A stretch of 64,000 nucleotides of DNA. Origin: Heliopora coerulea. Lineage: Eukaryota; Cnidaria; Anthozoa; Scleralcyonacea; Helioporidae. Shown here one piece after another: positions 44,301 to 51,414 of this stretch (position 1 is its first letter; each line of letters starts with the position of its first letter). The stretch covers positions 250,001 through 314,000 of the forward strand of contig JASJOG010000219.1 in the NCBI GenBank assembly GCA_030142905.1. The letters run 5' to 3'. Made by a program: the position numbers and the translations under genes. The notes under the pieces were generated by a model. That model was not told the origin of the DNA and made no database searches. It was given only the letters and a program-made list of their open reading frames with translations.

Positions 44301-46398
44301 TTTCAACCAACATTTGGGTTGAATTTTGGTGAGGAAGAAGTGCTTTAGCCTTATGTAAAAAAGCAAAACTGCGAATTTACTCGACTAATGATGCGATAAA
44401 GCTCTTTGCCTAACGAAGAAATGCATACAATTTTAGGGAAAAAAACCCCTCGGTAAAAAAAAAAAAGAACTTCAAACTGGTCTGTCCAGAGGAGACCATG
44501 CAATACTTAAAGTAAACACAAACGATTCAGAAAACAAACTTTAAACAGAAAACACAACCCAGTAGCACTTTCTGTGACTTACATCAATTTAAAGCCACAA
44601 AATATTACAAAACTAAGTATAAAAAAAATAACATTGAAATAACCTAGCTAATACATTCTCTCAAACTGTCTGTTACGTTCTCTTTCTTCCAAAACCTCAC
44701 TTTGAAGCATAGGAAAACGCTCGCTTTGTGAATAATTATTAAAGAAAAAATCGAAGTCCGAGGCCTTGAGGATCACCCGATGTTCAAGCGGCCAATTATA
44801 GAGTTTGGAAGTTTTGGCTTACATAAGAAGAAAGCAATTTTTGATAAGAGAAATAAAGTTTGTTTTCCATTATTTTGTGCCTGATTCTATGTTATATAAG
44901 AAATGGTTCGTGATTTGGCGTTCTTCATTGAGTTATGGATGTACTTGGGTAATTGGGAGAGCTCTCGAAAATCTAGAGGTACTTTCGGCTATCGCCTCGA
45001 GCAACTCTTACGCTGTTTTCGTGCTTTCCCAACCTCTATAGTGCATAAATAATCGCTGACCTCTACAATATACCTGGACTGTGAGTTCTTCTTAAAAAGT
45101 GTCCGAAAAATGATGACGTCATTAGAGATCCTTTTTCTCAACATTAGAGATCCGTTATGTTTGTTGTATATTTAGAGTGATGTCGAGTCCCAGTTTAAAG
45201 GCTTTATTCAGCTAAATCTCTCACTACAAGTAGCCACAAAGAACATGGCGGCTAAAAATAATCTGAACTTAGCCGCTGACTACTCAGGCTCGTTGTCCAC
45301 AGGCAGCCCCTCCGATTGGAATGACTTTATGAGATAATAAAACTAGATCTAATTACAGCTCAATGAGAGACTAAGCTGATGTCAAAAAACTCGTAACAAT
45401 GTTAATAATGTTGTGTTTAATTTCGGGATGACAGAACTATCGTGAATTTTATTTTATACTCTCTGACATTGTCGGCTCGTTATGGTTTCTGGTCAACTTA
45501 TGTTGTTTCCTAGAGACCCGTTTGCACGTAAGATTTTGCACGTTGTTACTATCACCATAGTCTATGTAATAAACTCATGACAGTCTGTACAGCAAGATAT
45601 CCACCTACGATTCGCTATAGTTTGTCATCGACGCTTTCGTCTGTTGAACATATACTCCAAGATGTCAATTGCAAGGCACAAAATCGCACGTGTAAACGGG
45701 CCTTAAGTCTTCACTCACAACAGTCACCTGCATGGTCTTTCACCTATAGATAGGACATTCAATGACTGATGGACCCAACTTGTGTTGTTCACAAATTGTC
45801 CTCTCACAGCATTACGACTTTTGGTTTCTTTTCTAAAAATTTTACAAATAGTCATTTTAGTTTATTTGTGTTACCAGATGCTGAAAATTTGACAAATGAC
45901 ACGTGGGAGAGAATCTGGTTGAAGCTGAATACGAGATCAACCCCAAAGAACGATTTCCGCAGGTTGGCAGAATTGATGGGGTTCACTAAAGATCAAATAA
46001 AAAAATTTGAACCACAGGACAATCCAACGCTTGCCATCTTGGTGAAATGGACATCACAAAGAACACGCACGGTTGACGACTTGGTTGAATTGTTTAGGCA
46101 GATGCCGAGAAATGATGTTGTTGAAATACTTACAGAAAGGTTAGTATTGATTCGTCGCAATCAACCTTATTCTCACTGTTGTTCCTTCATCTAAGAGATT
46201 CTTGAGCAAAATTCTGGCTAATGAGCTGATGCTGTATGGGATGATCTTGGTCTTTAACGCTTTCTCGGCAGGACCTCTTCCATAGACAATGATCCTACTG
46301 GGAAAGAGTTTAATCTTGCGTACAACTCAATAGACCAGAAAATGCTGTCCACAAAAAACATTTTAACGCCATCGTGGGGAAATTTTCCCTCATATTAA
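26234..46398 (+). CDS. PIDD1-like gene: ZU5-ZU5-UPA-death domain protein, 9-10 exons, 5' end incomplete
   Basis: Exons: 26234-26332 (tentative), 27185-27254, 29732-30060, 32500-32735, 34568-34908, 40358-40660, 41537-41699, 41812-41851, 45878-46139, 46272-46398. All junctions are AG/GT and the phases fit (1,2,1,0,2,2,0,1,2), which gives 622 residues from 27187 to the TAA at 46396. Counting from there: acidic linker (1-23), first ZU5 (24-175), second ZU5 (about 190-325), UPA-like region (326-480), death domain (495-582) and a Ser/Asn-rich tail. PIDD1 has this order and acts as an adaptor for caspase-2 or NF-kB signalling; the role here is inferred from architecture. No leucine-rich repeats or start codon were found upstream, so the 5' end is missing or further left. 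The intron between exons 34908 and 40358 holds a young PLE pair. Confidence 0.8.
26326..26575 (+). repeat. About 66-bp tandem coding-like repeat with two TAG stops
   Basis: Three to four units beginning tagCCAAG.TAAAAGCAGTC (26326, 26391, 26455, about 26519) continue the frame of the preceding exon. They encode Ser/Gln/Thr-rich units (SQVKSSQATLPTENQT; SQAKSSRTTSSIEE). Unit one has two in-frame TAGs (26344, 26365). The end CACATG/GTATAA also fits exon 27185 in phase, so it may be an alternative or decayed exon extension. Confidence 0.45.
27185..27254 (+). CDS. PIDD1-like exon: acidic linker before first ZU5
   Basis: Acceptor TTTAATTTAGCAG, donor GTTAGT. Encodes DQTPFICNESEEEKGKLAV and PKAMK across the junction. 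Phase 1 in, phase 2 out, both matching the neighbours. Confidence 0.6.
27375..27480. repeat. TTTA microsatellite
   Basis: Imperfect (TTTA)n and (CTTA)n in the intron. No other signal. Confidence 0.85.
27840..29128 (-). mobile_element. LINE 5' part with 2A-like motif and apurinic endonuclease, degenerate
   Basis: The minus strand starts MAAVWQEAFIVLLIFLTFQV, passes a frameshift to LLILMCGDIHSCPGP, which resembles 2A-like recoding peptides at the N-terminus of some non-LTR retrotransposons, then KIFHQNVEGLFSSKSYALEL (28440-28510) and endonuclease landmarks: ILYRPPNSS (28210), LLGDFNVN (28110) and ADHDMVG (27910), the last matching the SDH catalytic motif. A hAT MITE sits at 28561-28861; the frame is continuous across it when it is skipped. 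Several other stops and shifts make it dead. The reverse transcriptase is absent. Confidence 0.75.
28553..28869. mobile_element. hAT-type MITE with 8-bp target duplication
   Basis: TTTACTGG flanks the element at 28553-28560 and 28862-28869. The element 28561-28861 begins CAGTGGCGTATCTA and ends with the exact inverse, TAGATACGCCACTG minus one terminal difference (TTAGATACGCCACTG). An 8-bp duplication and CAGTGG-type ends are hAT hallmarks. 301 bp, no transposase. Confidence 0.9.
29138..29208. repeat. TTTA/TTTG microsatellite
   Basis: Alternating TTTA, CTTA and TTTG units, immediately upstream of the LINE on the minus strand. Confidence 0.9.
29318..29400 (+). repeat. Degenerate tRNA-like SINE
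   Basis: GTGGTTTAGCGGTTAGCTTC (A box) and GCGAGTCTCAAGCCCTGGAA (variable arm to B box) resemble the common cnidarian SINE head. Degraded; a weak call. Confidence 0.35.
29732..30060 (+). CDS. PIDD1-like exon: first ZU5 domain
   Basis: Acceptor TTCTTTCACTTAG and donor GTATTG. The translation EEGGGVAFPSANAFFQFPKR, then VFTCTPLN, INIEP and FQEPVTVLLSHSA follow the ZU5 pattern (GG-V-FP, then EPV-V-L-H). The exon covers about 110 residues and ends in phase 1. ZU5 domains mediate protein contacts in UNC5, ankyrin and PIDD1 proteins. Confidence 0.85.
30061..32499 (+). other. Intron; ATTTT microsatellite and unassigned frames
   Basis: Holds (TTTTA)n at 30905-30932 and open frames at 30998-31189 and 31267-31644 (125 codons) without recognisable domains. 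A coding-like scrap EATIQGRRVRPGFCPKI lies near 31715-31765 and may be the end of an unrecognised mobile element. Confidence 0.4.
32500..32735 (+). CDS. PIDD1-like exon: end of first and start of second ZU5
   Basis: Acceptor TTTGTTTTCAG, donor GTAATT. Encodes EELPKEILSNFSFITERLPL, a linker, and KSFGDESDLKITFPQGAVEE, the opening of a second ZU5 (the FPxGAV signature). Ends in phase 0 with LRVK, continued by VFPADELI in the next exon. Confidence 0.85.
32736..34567 (+). other. Intron; isolated coding-like stretch at 32999-33195
   Basis: The frame WDRFYEALVDRAEDAAPEWL continues to LGWQLRTWTG before a stop, then a frame change gives ANPLLTPQSAVQGNSLNLLS. It looks like decayed coding sequence but no family was recognised. 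Nothing else was supported. Confidence 0.35.
34568..34908 (+). CDS. PIDD1-like exon: second ZU5, ends with HFC
   Basis: Acceptor AACTTTCCAG, donor GTAAGA. Begins VFPADELIDAISRVRDELVC, has LKPVVVEVNY and ends VRITFSVKHFC. The last residues match the ITF-V-HFS end of ZU5 domains, where PIDD1 self-cleaves at HF/S; here the residue after HF is Cys, and Ser follows across the splice junction. Phase 0 in, 2 out. Confidence 0.85.
34909..36251 (+). other. Intron, left part
   Basis: Holds a degenerate SINE at 35570-35680; otherwise no feature. Confidence 0.4.
35570..35690 (-). repeat. tRNA-like SINE, divergent family, minus
   Basis: The minus strand has CGGTAGTTTAATTGTTGGAG (A-box region) and AAGCTCGATTCCTG (B box), followed by a palindrome, GATTCCGGAATC, in the same place where other SINEs here have their hairpin. 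The head is preceded by CTCACCATCTGGGT as in family 1. Confidence 0.6.
36382..36417 (-). ncRNA. Hammerhead-like core, left PLE A terminus
   Basis: Exact inverse of the core at 38921-38950: CTGAAGA, T, GTTGC ACGAG GCAAC, GAAAC. Confidence 0.55.
36549..37306 (-). pseudogene. PLE A copy truncated in the RT thumb, GIY-YIG intact
   Basis: On the minus strand it starts at the telomere junction with PTFTGLFTSFDSFVPLSYKR, continues through VYTLLDRYFKICSS and FLDRLFCPP to YTCQCCGALYFGQTRRHLHT, the Cys-rich linker and LYFG nuclease core, and ends ISSTPLSLF. The 203 C-terminal residues equal those of the plus copy. The reverse transcriptase palm is missing, so it cannot move itself. It keeps the thumb segment that the plus copy has lost. 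Confidence 0.9.
37307..37346 (+). repeat. Telomere repeat, about 6.5 units of TTAGGG, at the PLE junction
   Basis: TAGGG, five TTAGGG units and TTAGG without a single mismatch. To the left is the truncated end of the minus-strand PLE copy (its cDNA strand reads 5'-3' into the repeat); to the right is the truncated start of the plus-strand copy. One to four bases of PLE sequence at each border match the repeat. Confidence 0.95.
37347..38786 (+). pseudogene. PLE A reverse transcriptase and GIY-YIG endonuclease, 5'-truncated with internal deletion
   Basis: Open for 480 codons from the telomere junction. RT landmarks: LYGLPKVHK and FRPILSPIST, motif A SFDVNSLFTNVPLDE, motif B VDGVAMGSPLGPLFANIF, motif C RRYIDDCFVVF. 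The segment between FLDYLNSQH and LVYTLLDRYF lacks about 50-70 residues that PLEs normally carry there (the FLDV and KPTFTG block), removed without a frameshift. Then come the Cys-rich linker CQCCGALYFG and the nuclease to SLF. The N-terminal region before the fingers is missing. Related to TERT: PLE RTs are the closest known relatives of telomerase. Confidence 0.9.
38921..38950 (+). ncRNA. Hammerhead-like core, right PLE A terminus
   Basis: CTGAAGA, T, GTTGC ACGAG GCAAC (perfect 5-bp stem II), GAAACGTC. The cleanest hammerhead-like core in the window and identical in both arms. Confidence 0.6.
39056..40357 (+). other. Intron, right part, no feature
   Basis: No repeat or exon could be supported. 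Confidence 0.45.
40358..40660 (+). CDS. PIDD1-like exon: UPA-like region, part 1
   Basis: Acceptor CTTATTTTAG, donor GTATGT (an alternative GTAAGG donor lies 4 bp on). Encodes SIVTIFKLKLQANLLGNDEV, then KNVDAILWAVMDPEE and PGVTIFFCVPLSASEHLPLK. The order FFCV...LKDV matches the part of the PIDD1 UPA region with FVFYSHLKNV. Phase 2 in; the GTATGT donor gives phase 2 out, which keeps the next exon open. Confidence 0.7.
41537..41699 (+). CDS. PIDD1-like exon: UPA-like region, part 2
   Basis: Acceptor GTGGATTTTAG, donor GTACGT. Encodes FQPTVESWTHNRLEQPYDLK, FLRKRCEKCTHAEDDY and LERVPIQFRNASM. VPIQF probably corresponds to the LPIKLP strand of PIDD1. An alternative acceptor at 41454 (ITPVDELIKSLL) would run into another frame and is less likely. 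Confidence 0.65.
41812..41851 (+). CDS. PIDD1-like micro-exon: linker before death domain
   Basis: Acceptor GAATTTATAGCAG, donor GTAAGC. Encodes KPPSVTELIDHLT; phase 0 in, 1 out, and joins to D-AENLT of the death exon. Only 40 nt, so it rests on phase and splice-site fit. Confidence 0.6.
41852..42340 (+). other. Intron, no feature
   Basis: No exon or repeat recognised. Confidence 0.45.
42375..42412 (-). ncRNA. Isolated hammerhead-like PLE terminal motif
   Basis: The minus strand reads GAAGACTAC AGTTAG GTAGTC GAAAGC: a clean stem II followed by GAAA, but the CUGA part is CTGTCGAAGA, so the core is altered. A solo PLE end with no coding sequence nearby. Confidence 0.4.
42509..43676. mobile_element. 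Deleted piggyBac element with TTAA target sites
   Basis: TTAA at 42509-42512 and 43673-43676 bounds the element. The left end CCCTATTTCACATGG and the inverse of the right end CCCTATTTAACATGG are the terminal repeats. The right end has an extra internal copy of the repeat (CCCTTATTTCACATGGGG) after about 25 bp, the asymmetric layout known from piggyBac. Both ends carry a G-run, CTTTTTTGG, C-run block. Confidence 0.85.
43235..43460 (+). pseudogene. piggyBac transposase C-terminal Cys-rich relic
   Basis: The frame reads RRKPAALEAPSDRKRCFYWI, then KSKHCCPSCQRTI, an in-frame stop, then TKHASYVCNECIEKF. The spacing of Cys and His is that of the Cys-rich C-terminal domain of piggyBac transposases, which binds the terminal repeats. 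The catalytic DDD core is deleted. The orientation and position near the right end fit. Confidence 0.7.
43677..45519 (+). other. Intron, no feature
   Basis: Short frames only; no domain, SINE or clear repeat. Confidence 0.4.
45520..45705. mobile_element. Foldback MITE, family CACGTGCGATTTTG, copy 2
   Basis: The left end GACCCGTTTGCACGTAAGAT and the inverse of the right end GGCCCGTTTACACGTGCGAT are imperfect inverted repeats. Similar in length and ends to 10676-10868. Lies about 170 bp upstream of the death-domain exon. Confidence 0.6.
45878..46139 (+). CDS. PIDD1-like exon: death domain
   Basis: Acceptor TTTGTGTTACCAG, donor GTTAGT. Encodes AENLTNDTWERIWLKLN, DFRRLAELMGFTKDQIKKF, LAILVKWTSQRTRTVDDLVE and LFRQMPRNDVVEILTER. 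The six-helix death-fold pattern is clear, with W in helix 1, RRLAELMGF in helix 2 and VKWT in helix 4. Death domains recruit other death-domain adaptors such as RAIDD for PIDD1; the partner here is not known. Confidence 0.92.
46272..46398 (+). CDS. PIDD1-like terminal exon
   Basis: Acceptor CTTTCTCGGCAG. Encodes TSSIDNDPTGKEFNLAYNS, then LTPSWGNFPSY and TAA at 46396-46398. The 133-nt intron and matching phase support it; the residues have no domain. Confidence 0.65.
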
Positions 46399-46477
46399 GG
46401 AGAAAAATTAAGATGAATTTCAAATTTTTGCTCAAAATAGGAAAAATTACTGTAAAACTAGAGAAAACATACCCTCA

Positions 46478-46565
46478 GACTAGTTACTGAGAAAAGGTTT
46501 CTCAGCCCTAATGCGGGTAGAACCTTAACCTTCTGAGTAAATAGCTTCAGAGCTTGTGCATTAGT
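46478..46565 (-). repeat. Degenerate tRNA-like SINE, minus
   Basis: The minus strand reads GGTTAAGGTTCTACCCGCAT, GGGCTGAGAAACCTTTTCTC, which aligns with the B-box end and hairpin of family 1. The A box is decayed. Confidence 0.4.
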
Positions 46566-46769
46566 TCATAAAACCAAACTACCACAATTTTATCAATATA
46601 TTTTCGCGTCAAGCTCTTAATTTGTTAACCATTGACCTCGTTTACTGATCTTAAAATTTACCGAAGTCACCTGTATCTTATGCTTAATCTTAGAACAAAA
46701 ATTAATGTCCAGTAAAGTGCACGCAATAAGGCCATGATTCATAAAAGAAATAAGTTTATTAACAGGACT

Positions 46770-46800
46770 AACGTTCCGTTGCGACTTGTAACATCATCAG
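46770..46800 (-). ncRNA. Hammerhead-like core, PLE B, left outer arm
   Basis: The minus strand reads CTGATGATGTTACAAGTCGC, AAC, GGAACGTTAGTCC: order kept, GAAA altered to GGAA. Confidence 0.45.
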
Positions 46801-47239
46801 AGTATGAATGAATTAAACGGGTATCGCATTTACAACGTTAAAGATATAAAGTTAGGTGTCATATTCTAAGATGTATGATAAATGTAAATGGATAGTATGG
46901 TTAAAAGAGAGAGAGGGAGGAATAGAGCTTAGATTGGCATTCAAGGAAGGTTTAAGTTTAGAAATAATAATACTTTCTCTTACCAGAAGTTCAGAGGCAG
47001 AAGAATAGGAGTGATGCAGTGGAGCCAGTCTCAGTAAGATGAGTTAAAACGCTGCAAGGTGTTGGGTAAAGAAGCTTTTTGCCTGTCATGGCAGAGACTC
47101 CTACATGATCAGAGGCACGTGCATGTATGTGGCAGGGCGTTTAGCCCACATAAAATTTGGAGCAGCATTGACACGTATAAGAGTAAACAACACATGGCCT
47201 CAGAGCTTTAGGAATCCTATCCTTAAAGTTGAAAAGATG

Positions 47240-47461
47240 ACCAAGTCACTTGCCTGGTTGAAAAACAAAACGAACTCTAATGTGAGGGTAAGCTGAAGCG
47301 CAGATTTTTAAAATTTGAGTGCGAATTTGAAGAAAGTGACAACCAGTGAAGGGAGGAGAAAAGTATAAAACCTTTTTGGGGACTATGTGTAGGACTGATT
47401 TGGTTGTAAAGGTTTTGTCCAAGAAAAGAGAAACACGTTTTCTCAAACAAAAACTGCATCA
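47240..47461 (-). pseudogene. PLE B coding relic, left outer arm
   Basis: The minus strand reads LFEKTCFSFLGQNLY in one frame and RVSLFLDKTFTTKSVLHIVP in another, then FTGCHFLQIRTQILK and RFVFQPGK. It corresponds to 50884-51099 on the plus strand and to 16600-16800. The GIY-YIG part continues, decayed, to about 46960 (MTGKKLL-type region near 47080). Confidence 0.7.
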
Positions 47462-47716
47462 ATCATTATTAATATATAGTGGCTTCCGCTTAGGTCGCAC
47501 ATATATATCGAACACAGTTTTTAAATACGTAGATACCATGGTGATTGGTAATTTAAGATAAAGTAGGAGAAGATGAAGAGTAATATACGCATTAAAGAGG
47601 TATACACAGTTACCAAAGAGTGTTGGATAGTTTAGTTCTTAAAAGAACTGTGTGAAACTTAAGGAGGTAGAATTCTAAGTAAAGAATAAGCCAAAAGAAT
47701 TAGAGAAAAGCACGAT

Positions 47717-47741
47717 GCATTTCGGCAGACCACTTATCAAG
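47717..47741 (-). ncRNA. Hammerhead-like core, PLE C 3' region
   Basis: The minus strand reads CTTGATAAGTGGTCTGCCGA, AATGC: the CUGANGA box is altered (TTGATAA) but stem and GAAA are in place. Confidence 0.35.
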
Positions 47742-47830
47742 TGCTATACGTCTGCTAACTAAAGAAACATATCACCTGCTTATATAGTCTAAAGAAAACT
47801 GATGACATCGACCAACAGTATGTGGGCGGG

Positions 47831-48275
47831 TCAAAATAGGGATAGTTGGAAAACAAATTCCTTTTGCCGGCACAGATCAGGATCATTAAGTTTTATGTAG
47901 ATGGCTTCCATCACCTTCAATTGAAAGGCGGAACGGCATTTGTAAAGAATTCTAAAATTATTGTCTGAGTAGGTTTCGGCGCAAGACTTGTTGGACAAAA
48001 GATGTTTGCCAACAAGTGAGTCGCAACTGATGAATTGACTGGAACGGCATAGTCGTTCTGGTTGTTGACGTGATGGCTGAGTTTTATTTCTAATGACGCT
48101 ACGAACATGTTGTTTGATCCGATCACCCAGTCTCTGATTAGTTCTACCAACATAGCGAGATCCACATTCGCATTTAAATTCGTAAATAACACAGCTTGAT
48201 GAAGAAGCAGATGGAGACTCTTTGTGAGTGGGTGGGAGGATAGTTTTTGTCCAAAAAATGCCAACGAATCTAATT
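47831..48275 (-). pseudogene. PLE C inverted 5'-truncated copy: GIY-YIG endonuclease
   Basis: The minus strand starts at the head-to-head junction (RFVGIFWTKTILPPTHKES), then IYEFKCECGSRYVGRTNQRL, the Cys linker with RYVG nuclease core, and ends KEFVFQLSLF. It equals the C-terminal part of the plus copy at 50309-50757. The few residues upstream of RFVG belong to the plus copy's 5' end read backwards. Confidence 0.85.
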
Positions 48276-50757
48276 GTGTTTAAATTTGTTACCACGACAA
48301 AATCTCTGTTTTATTATTTGGAGAAACATTATAGTGGTGGTCAAGTCAGTGACTTGAACAAATTGGTGAGGCTACGGGGGGAAATGCGTTGTTGTAAAAA
48401 CAGGATTGTGTTGTTGAAGGAATGTTTGAGCTCAGGAGGTTGCTCCTAAGCATGTGATGTCGCGAATTGCCAAGAGCAGAGCACGTCACACGTTGGTTAT
48501 GGAAAAGGCATTCATGACGGATGATATTCATAAAGAGGAGAGCAGGCTCAGGTTTTTGACGAGAGACGCTACCAGAGAAATGTTAAGGGTCAAACATAGC
48601 TTATCCAAGTTTGATTTTATTAGATTCTGTATGTACATTGGACAAATTAATAACAAAAAAGCTTCAGATCAAGCTAAGGGACGCTTAGATCTCGTCAAGA
48701 GACTTAAGCAAAGACGTTATGGTAGTGTGGAACTTTCTACACATGTAACAAACCTGTCTAGTTATCAACTGACGCCTATAGAAACCGAGGTGCTGTCAAA
48801 AGGGCTAAGATTTGCCATTTCACCTGGAAAACTAAAACGTGAATCCATACTTAGTAAATTTGAGGTATTTTGGGTGCAGTTTAAAATCCTGACACCCCAC
48901 AACGAAGAACTATTAAGTGCTTGTAAAGCCAAACTCTGTGACATTGCCCATGCGTACAGTGGAACACCTATAGAATCTAAAGACTTTTCTCTTACTAGGG
49001 AACATCTTATTGCTTTGTCAAAACTACGCAAAAACAAGGATATTGTTATTTGCAAGCCAGATAAGGGCTCTGGGGTAGTTATTTTGAGTAAAGCAGATTA
49101 CGAGGAGAAAATGTTGCATATACTTAATGATGACAGAAAATTTTGTGAACTAGGCAAATAGCCGCAACGTGATTAGACAGCATCTAATGAAAGAAAACTA
49201 CAATCGCTATTGTTACGCCTGAAGAAATCAAACCAGATCAATGATGGCTTCTATGGCCGAGCTAGGCCTACATGCTCAGAACGTCCGAGAATGTACGGAC
49301 TTCCCAAAAGGCACAATAAAGGGACTCCTTTAAGACCCATTCTGTCGATGATAAAATTAGCACAACACAATTTGGCCAAGGAACTCTCACTTATTTTAAT
49401 GCCAGTACTGGATAAATTCGCAAGCAGAGTTGTTAAAGATTCGTTTAGATTTGTCAAAGACCTACGAGAAATGACTATTGACACGAAGAATCTGGTCATG
49501 TGCTCATTTGACATAGTAAGCTAATTTACAAATATCCCTCTGGATGAAACCATAAGTATTTGCGCCAATGCTTTATACCACACCGATATTACACCACCAG
49601 AAATTTCTGAAGGCGCTTTCAGTGAACTTATGATTGCCGCCACAAGGGGGGTAGAATTTAGCTTTGGTGACACTGTTCAAACAGATCGATGGAGTGGCAA
49701 TGGGTCCCCATTAGGCCCTGTTCTAGCAAATATCTTTGTCGGATATTACGAGTCTAGACTCCTTCAATCTATATCGCACGAGCTACCGGAGTGGTACAAA
49801 CGGTATGTAGATGACGCTTTCGCAATATTTAATGGCTACAGTGCTACCAATACCTTTCTTGTTACTCTCAACAAAATTCACCCGTCATTAAAATTTACTT
49901 GTGAGTATGAGAAAGATAATAAACTTCCTTTTCTCGACGTACTAGTGCACAAAGAAGATACGGATTCCTTGATAAGTGTTTACAGGAAACCGACTTTTAC
50001 AGGCCTGTACACAAGATTTGATTCCTTCAGTGCTACAAAGCAAAAACTCTCCTTTATTAAATGTTTAATTGACCGTACTCATAAAATTGCATCTAAGAAA
50101 TTTCTTCAAAGTGATCTTGACAAGTTGAAATCTCTATTTTGATCTAATGGCTACCCGGAAATTATGCTGGATTGGGCTTTTAATCAGAGTGAAAAAGACA
50201 AACCAATGCGACCCGCTAAATGTCCAGTCTATTTAAAACTTCCACGGATAGGATAAATTTCCGAAACTTTTGGAAAATCGATCAAACTAATTACTGAGCA
50301 AACATTTTTTGCTGCTAGATTCGTTGGCATTTTTTGGACAAAAACTATCCTCCCACCCACTCACAAAGAGTCTCCATCTGCTTCTTCATCAAGCTGTGTT
50401 ATTTACGAATTTAAATGCGAATGTGGATCTCGCTATGTTGGTAGAACTAATCAGAGACTGGGTGATCGGATCAAACAACATGTTCGTAGCGTCATTAGAA
50501 ATAAAACTCAGCCATCACGTCAACAACCAGAACGACTATGCCGTTCCAGTCAATTCATCAGTTGCGACTCACTTGTTGGCAAACATCTTTTGTCCAACAA
50601 GTCTTGCGCCGAAACCTACTCAGACAATAATTTTAGAATTCTTTACAAATGCCGTTCCGCCTTTCAATTGAAGGTGATGGAAGCCATCTACATAAAACTT
50701 AATGATCCTGATCTGTGCCGGCAAAAGGAATTTGTTTTCCAACTATCCCTATTTCGA
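48276..50757 (+). pseudogene. Nearly full-length PLE family C: N-terminal region, reverse transcriptase, GIY-YIG nuclease
   Basis: The N-terminal coiled region (LEKHYSGGQVSDLNKLVRLR, 48312) is followed by a stop and frame change near 48450, then SRIAKSRARHTLVMEKAFMT and the finger region DIVICKPDKGSGVVILSKAD (49030-49100). A further break near 49160 precedes RMYGLPKRHNKGTPLRPILS. Motif A is FDIVS, then a TAA at 49522 and FTNIPLDETIS; motif B is degenerate (WSGNGSPLGPVLANIFVG); motif C is YVDDAFAIF; then KLPFLDVLV and YRKPTFTGLYTRFDSF. Stops at 50140 and 50255 separate it from the nuclease (CECGSRYVGRTNQRLGDRI, 50417). All motifs are present but at least five lesions kill it. Confidence 0.9.
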
Positions 50758-50883
50758 CCCGCCCACATAACGTTGGGTCGATGTTTATCTTAAATTACCA
50801 ATCATCATAGTATCTACGTATTTAAAAACTGTGTTCGATATATATGTGCGACCTAAGCGGAAGCCACTATATATTAATAATGA

Positions 50884-51170
50884 TTGTTGCAGTTTTTGTT
50901 TGAGAAAACGCGTTTCTCTTTTCTTGGACAAAACCTTTACAACCAAATCAGTCCTACACATAGTCCCAAAAAAGTTTTATACTTTTCTCCTCCCTTCACT
51001 GGTTGTCACTCTCTTCAAATTCGCACTCAAATTTTAAAACTCTGCTCTTCAGCTTACCCTCACATTAGAGTTCGTTTTGTTTTTCAACCAGGCAAGTGAC
51101 TTGGTCATCTTTTCAACTTTAAGGATAGGATTCCGAAAGGATAGGATTCTTCTCCTTCTCTTTTGACCAT
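50884..51170 (+). pseudogene. PLE B coding relic, right outer arm
   Basis: Reads LFEKTRFSFLGQNLY and KRVSLFLDKTFTTKSVLHIV in two frames, then FTGCHSLQIRTQILKLCSSA. It is cut short after FQPGK, and the GIY-YIG part is deleted, unlike the left arm. The 3' tail follows at 51175-51414. Confidence 0.75.
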
Positions 51171-51264
51171 ACTATCCGTTTCGTTTCTCATACATCTTGT
51201 AATATAACACCTACTTTATATCTTTAACCTTGTAAATGCGATATCGGATTAATTCATTAATATT

Positions 51265-51300
51265 CTGATGATGTTAAGAGACGCAACAAAACGTTACTCC
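51265..51300 (+). ncRNA. Hammerhead-like core, PLE B, right outer arm
   Basis: CTGATGATGTTAAGAGACGC, AAC, AAAACGTTA: order kept, GAAA altered to AAAA. Confidence 0.4.
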
Positions 51301-51414
51301 TGTTAATAAACTTATTTCTTTTATGAATTATGGCCTTACTGCTCGTACTTTGCCAGGCATTAATATTTGTTCAAAGATTGAGATTCCCGCCTGGTTCCTC
51401 GCTCGCGACAATAC

